In this document: one piece after another, positions 13,926-17,073 of the stretch
Numbering within the stretch: the stretch's first letter is position 1
How the letters are laid out: every line of letters starts with the position of its first letter
Origin: Desulfobacterales bacterium
GTDB taxonomy: Bacteria > Desulfobacterota > Desulfobacteria > Desulfobacterales > C00003060
Reading direction: 5' to 3'
DNA: 17,073 nt
NCBI GenBank assembly: GCA_030616425.1
Contig: JAUWXJ010000025.1
Location: 1 to 17,073, forward strand
The notes under the pieces: model-generated
Told to the model about the DNA's origin: nothing
Database searches by the model: none
What the model saw: the letters and a program-made list of their open reading frames with translations, nothing else
Translations under genes and position numbers: made by a program

Positions 13926-15350
13926 TCAAGATACCCTTTCTGCTGGCAAGGTGATTGTAACCAGGGCTCCCTTCTTCGGACTGTTTTCAACCTCAATGAT
14001 ACCTCCATGGCCCTCAATGATCTTCTTGACAATGGGAAGTCCGAGTCCGCTCCCTGTGTCCTTAGTCGTGAAAAAGGGTTCCCAGATCTTGTCAAGGGTT
14101 TCATCGGGAATCCCTGGTCCCTCGTCGGAAAAGATGATCGTCATGGTATGGCCGCGGGTAGATAATTCAATGTATATGGCCCCGCCCTGTGGCATCGCCT
14201 GCATGGCATTCATCAGGATGTTCAAAAAGGCCTGATACAGCAGTCCAGGGTCTGCCTGTATCTCCGGGATATGGGTGGCAAATTGCTTATGGACCTTGTA
14301 GCCGTTCTTGTTGATTTCCGGAGCAAGGAACGTAAGGTTTTTCTCTATAACCTCATCCACCTTGCAAGGCATGAGGTTTGGTGCCTGAGGCCGGGCAAAA
14401 TCGAGAAAATCGGTTACAATGCTGTTGAGGCGATTGGCTTCCTGAACAATGACGTCTGCAAGGTCGACCTCAGGGTCGGTTTTGGCCAGCTTCTGTTTTA
14501 AGAGTTCCGCGGTGCTGGTAATTATTCCTAAGGGGTTACGGATCTCATGGGAGATGCCGGCCACCATCTTGCCAAGACTCGCCAACCGCTCAGCATTCCC
14601 CAGCTTTTCCTTCAGAAGGAGTCGCTCCCGGGCCCGTTTTTGGATGATCTCTTCGCCCCTTTTTACGACGAGTCGCAGGATAAGAAAAAGGACACCCATG
14701 ATGACCACAGAGGTTACAATAACGCTGTACTTAAAGTGAGTGATCGTCCGGTAATCCTCGGACAGATCCTGAACGATCTCGAATACCCCGAGGATGGGCC
14801 CCTCTATGCTTGACAGGGGTTTTTCGGCCCTTAAAGGAACATACGTTCGCAACTTGCTCTCTCTCGGGGCTCCGAACAGCATCTCCCAGAATCCTCCCCT
14901 GCGAATCAGTTTGGAGCGCGATTTGCCAAGAAGGGCTTGTTGATAATCAATACCGCCCAAGCCTTTTCTGCCTACCAGTTTTTTGTCAAAGCTGTAGAAG
15001 ATCATGTTCTGGTTACGATCAAAGATGTTGACCGTCTCCACACTGAAACTGTGAAGGGTGTTCCTGACCACTTGGTCGAGCCGGTCAAACAGGATTTTGT
15101 TACGCAACTGGATGACCTGACCGAATTGAAGGGCGGCAGGTACGATGAACTGCAAGAAGACCTGATGGTTGAGGTTTTCTGCCATTAACAGGGCATAATC
15201 TTCACTCTTTTTCAAGAGGACCGTCTCGGCCCGGTGGGCGATGACCATGGACAAGGCCAAAGAGCCCAGAAGAATCACAATGAGGCTGGTAAAAGTAAAA
15301 TACTTAACGAGCTTAAAGGGCTTTATTTGTACTATGTTTTTTTGGTCCAT
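13926..15350 (-). CDS. membrane sensor histidine kinase
   Basis: A 474-residue kinase. Transmembrane helices at about 17-38 and 207-228 flank a periplasmic domain of about 165 residues with a single-Cache-like look (VNIFDRNQNMIFYSFDKK at 107-124, VPLRAEKPLSSIEGPILGVFEI at 171-192). Next come a linker and the HisKA domain with the H-box SHEIRNPLG (phospho-acceptor His268), then the ATPase domain with N-box LNILMNAMQAM (376-386), G1 DEGPGIP (409-415), F-box WEPFFTTK (423-430) and G2 GSGLGL (433-438). The make-up resembles ZraS/HydH-type partners of NtrC-like regulators. The signal is unknown. It starts 11 nt after the pgi stop codon, with a purine-rich AGAGTGG before the ATG. Confidence 0.94.
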   Translation of the reverse strand: MDQKNIVQIKPFKLVKYFTFTSLIVILLGSLALSMVIAHRAETVLLKKSEDYALLMAENLNHQVFLQFIVPAALQFGQVIQLRNKILFDRLDQVVRNTLHSFSVETVNIFDRNQNMIFYSFDKKLVGRKGLGGIDYQQALLGKSRSKLIRRGGFWEMLFGAPRESKLRTYVPLRAEKPLSSIEGPILGVFEIVQDLSEDYRTITHFKYSVIVTSVVIMGVLFLILRLVVKRGEEIIQKRARERLLLKEKLGNAERLASLGKMVAGISHEIRNPLGIITSTAELLKQKLAKTDPEVDLADVIVQEANRLNSIVTDFLDFARPQAPNLMPCKVDEVIEKNLTFLAPEINKNGYKVHKQFATHIPEIQADPGLLYQAFLNILMNAMQAMPQGGAIYIELSTRGHTMTIIFSDEGPGIPDETLDKIWEPFFTTKDTGSGLGLPIVKKIIEGHGGIIEVENSPKKGALVTITLPAERVS

Positions 15351-15361
15351 CCACTCTGCTG

Positions 15362-16807
15362 CTAGCTCATTATGCGGTAAGAGCTTATCCCCTGATGTTT
15401 TGAAGAGACCATCCGGGCTCTCTCCTCAAAGCCCTTTCGTCCCAACATGCTATAAGTGAGTCCCTTGCCAGCTTCAACGCCGGGTTGATCCAATGGGTTG
15501 ATTTCGAGAAGCCCTGCCGCATACAGGGTCTGAACCTCAAGCATGAACAGAAGCTGCCCTACGGTAAAGGGATTGATTTCAGGGAGCCTTATTGCAGTAT
15601 GAATGCGGCGGGCTTGTGTTAGGGCAAACTCGGTGGCTTGTTCTTCGGCTTGCATAAGATCATTGAGCGTATGCCCCCCCAGGTAGCTGACCCCATCAAT
15701 ATGATTGAAGCCGGTTGGAATCCTGACGGTTTTTCGGAATCTTCCCACCGTAAGAAACGTAATAACCTTGTCAAATGGGCCTTCTATATATAGTTGGAGC
15801 TGGGAGTGCTGATCAGTGACACCGAGGGCCTTTACCGGGGTTGGTCCTACATGCACCACCCGGCCATTCACGTTGAGTCGTTTACCCAGGCTTTCTGCCC
15901 AGAGCTGACGATACCAATCGGCTACATCGCCTAAGGTGTCTGAATAGGCCATCATGACCGAGATGGGTTTCTTTTTTGTGGTGTAGACCAACACCTGAAG
16001 CACGGCATTCATTGCTGCCGGGTTTTTCCATAAGTTTGCCTTCTTGCAAGCCCTGTCCGCACTTCGAGCTCCGGCAAGAAGTTCAGCAATATCAATACCG
16101 GCTACAGCTGCCGGGAGAAGCCCGACCGAGGAAAGAACAGAAAAACGCCCTCCCACGCCAGGGGGGATCGAGAGGGTTTCATATCCTTGCTCCCTAGCAA
16201 TGGTCCTCAAATGACCATGCTGAGGATCTGTGGTAGCAATGATGTGGGCCCTGTGCCCTCTCTTGCCAAGCTTTCTCATCAGCCTGTCCCGCACTATGAG
16301 AAATTGGCTCATGGTTTCAGCGGTGCCGCCGGACTTGCTAATCACATTGAAGACGGTTTTCTCAAGGTCGACCAGATTCAGTAGCGCGCTAAAGCCCTCA
16401 GGGTCGATGTTGTCTGCAAAGAATATCCTTGGCAGGCCCTTTCGTTTTGTCCCTGGAAGGAGGTTGTGTTGTGGATGGGCAAAGGCCTGAAACAAGGCAA
16501 TAGCCCCAAGGGCCGATCCGCCGATGCCAAGCACGACAAAATCTTTACACTCATTGATGACTCGCCTGGCTTTCTTCGAGACCCTCTCTAAGGCCCCTTG
16601 GTCGTATGGGAGTTGGTAAAACGGGAGGTCTCCGTTTCTCCTGCGCTGTTGCAAGTCTTGATGAACCGCCTTGAACGGCCCTGACATTGCATTAATCTGC
16701 TTCACGGTCAGGCCCTGCCGGTGTCCAACAGCATCGGCCATCATGCCGCCAAAGTCGAGCATGATCCTCATGGAACGTGTCCAAGACTTGTTCTCCCAAC
16801 GCTTCAT
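15362..16807 (-). CDS. pgi: glucose-6-phosphate isomerase
   Basis: A 481-residue phosphoglucose isomerase that interconverts glucose-6-phosphate and fructose-6-phosphate in glycolysis/gluconeogenesis. It has two SIS-fold halves. Motifs: VLGIGGSALG (92-101), phosphate-binding SKSGGT (157-162), GGRFSVLSSVGLLP (219-232), catalytic Glu305 in WAESLGK, GVTDQHSQ (329-336) with His334, and the C-terminal PGVEAGK (442-448) with Lys448. The length suits the bacterial ~450-residue class rather than the ~550-residue E. coli type. The start is not secure: in-frame ATGs at residues 13 and 16 are alternatives, and none has a strong ribosome site. It lies 12 nt after the pyruvate-kinase C-domain gene and 11 nt before the kinase gene, so one transcript is likely. 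Confidence 0.95.
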   Translation of the reverse strand: MKRWENKSWTRSMRIMLDFGGMMADAVGHRQGLTVKQINAMSGPFKAVHQDLQQRRRNGDLPFYQLPYDQGALERVSKKARRVINECKDFVVLGIGGSALGAIALFQAFAHPQHNLLPGTKRKGLPRIFFADNIDPEGFSALLNLVDLEKTVFNVISKSGGTAETMSQFLIVRDRLMRKLGKRGHRAHIIATTDPQHGHLRTIAREQGYETLSIPPGVGGRFSVLSSVGLLPAAVAGIDIAELLAGARSADRACKKANLWKNPAAMNAVLQVLVYTTKKKPISVMMAYSDTLGDVADWYRQLWAESLGKRLNVNGRVVHVGPTPVKALGVTDQHSQLQLYIEGPFDKVITFLTVGRFRKTVRIPTGFNHIDGVSYLGGHTLNDLMQAEEQATEFALTQARRIHTAIRLPEINPFTVGQLLFMLEVQTLYAAGLLEINPLDQPGVEAGKGLTYSMLGRKGFEERARMVSSKHQGISSYRIMS

Positions 16808-16819
16808 ACGGATTTCTTG

Positions 16820-17073
16820 CTATCTCGGTTTGGCTACTATTTGGGCCACGTAAAGGTCCAGGAATCGCTTCGAGGCTGCAGACTTTATGATTGCTACTGT
16901 GTCTGCTCCGCTGGCGGTGCCTGCCACGGCCACCACCTCTTTTCCTTCAGGAACCAACCCGCCATCCACGGCCTCCATAACAATCTCACAGCAAACCTTG
17001 GTGCCCTGGCCAAGCCGTCTCAAGGTGTTGGCAACAACCAGGGTTGGATAGCTTCCTGAAAACTCCTTTGCAA
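16820..17073 (-). CDS. stand-alone pyruvate kinase C-terminal (alpha/beta) domain protein, partial
   Basis: The frame is open to the window edge, so the N-terminus lies outside. The 83 visible residues (ending before the TAG at 16822-16820) include SYPTLVVANTLRRLGQG, KVCCEIVMEAVDGGLVP and EVVAVAGTASGADTVAII. These match, from memory, the end of the roughly 190-residue pyruvate-kinase C-domain proteins found without the catalytic barrel in anaerobic bacteria and archaea. Their role is not established. Regulation by, or binding of, a sugar or nucleotide phosphate is a guess from the kinase's own effector domain. A TTG at 17023 could be read as a start, but homology continues upstream of it. The gene sits immediately before pgi. 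Confidence 0.75.
   Translation of the reverse strand, partial: AKEFSGSYPTLVVANTLRRLGQGTKVCCEIVMEAVDGGLVPEGKEVVAVAGTASGADTVAIIKSAASKRFLDLYVAQIVAKPR

Overview
The window looks like chromosomal DNA from an anaerobic deltaproteobacterium (Desulfobacterota, of the sulfate-reducing or syntrophic kind). This is inferred from the gene families: a decarboxylase/transcarboxylase-type carboxyltransferase with a free biotin carrier, a homologue of the (Re)-citrate synthase branch of the DRE-TIM metallolyases, a stand-alone pyruvate-kinase C-domain protein, a cobalt/nickel ECF cluster beginning with a DUF4198-like gene, and an NtrC-type two-component pair. No rRNA, tRNA, CRISPR array, integrase or transposase gene was seen.

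Left block (1-4424): three overlapping or closely spaced minus-strand genes, transcribed from about 4300 toward 143. In order they encode a DRE-TIM metallolyase fused to a Cache-like sensor domain, a biotin carboxyl carrier protein and a carboxyltransferase. Together they suggest acyl-CoA/oxo-acid carboxyl transfer linked to citrate or another 2-alkyl-malate-type product. The untranslated leader carries an intrinsic terminator although no minus-strand gene lies just upstream, so attenuation is possible. A near-perfect 58-bp palindrome sits between this leader and the next gene.

Middle-left block (4425-8715, plus strand): an HD-GYP phosphodiesterase, a DksA/TraR-type zinc-finger regulator, a PHP-domain phosphoesterase, and a cobalt/nickel ECF transporter remnant. 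In the remnant a truncated DUF4198 gene runs directly into cbiQ and cbiO, and no cbiM/nikM gene is present. A good sigma70-like promoter is followed by a strong terminator only about 20 nt before the first start codon, so expression probably depends on read-through.

Middle-right block (8752-11917): an RlmD/RumA-type rRNA m5U methyltransferase and a ChaN-like lipoprotein with a C-terminal PDZ domain, both on the minus strand and separated by a 113-bp long palindrome. A divergent gene for a small two-helix membrane protein follows.

Region 11918-12454 has no convincing gene. It holds a chain of stem-loops, a possible frameshifted mini-lipoprotein and two 70-nt direct repeats in exact register.

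Right block (12455-17073, minus strand, transcribed leftward): pyruvate-kinase C-domain protein (cut by the window edge), glucose-6-phosphate isomerase, sensor histidine kinase and sigma54-activating response regulator. The short gaps suggest that sugar-phosphate metabolism and a two-component system share an operon.
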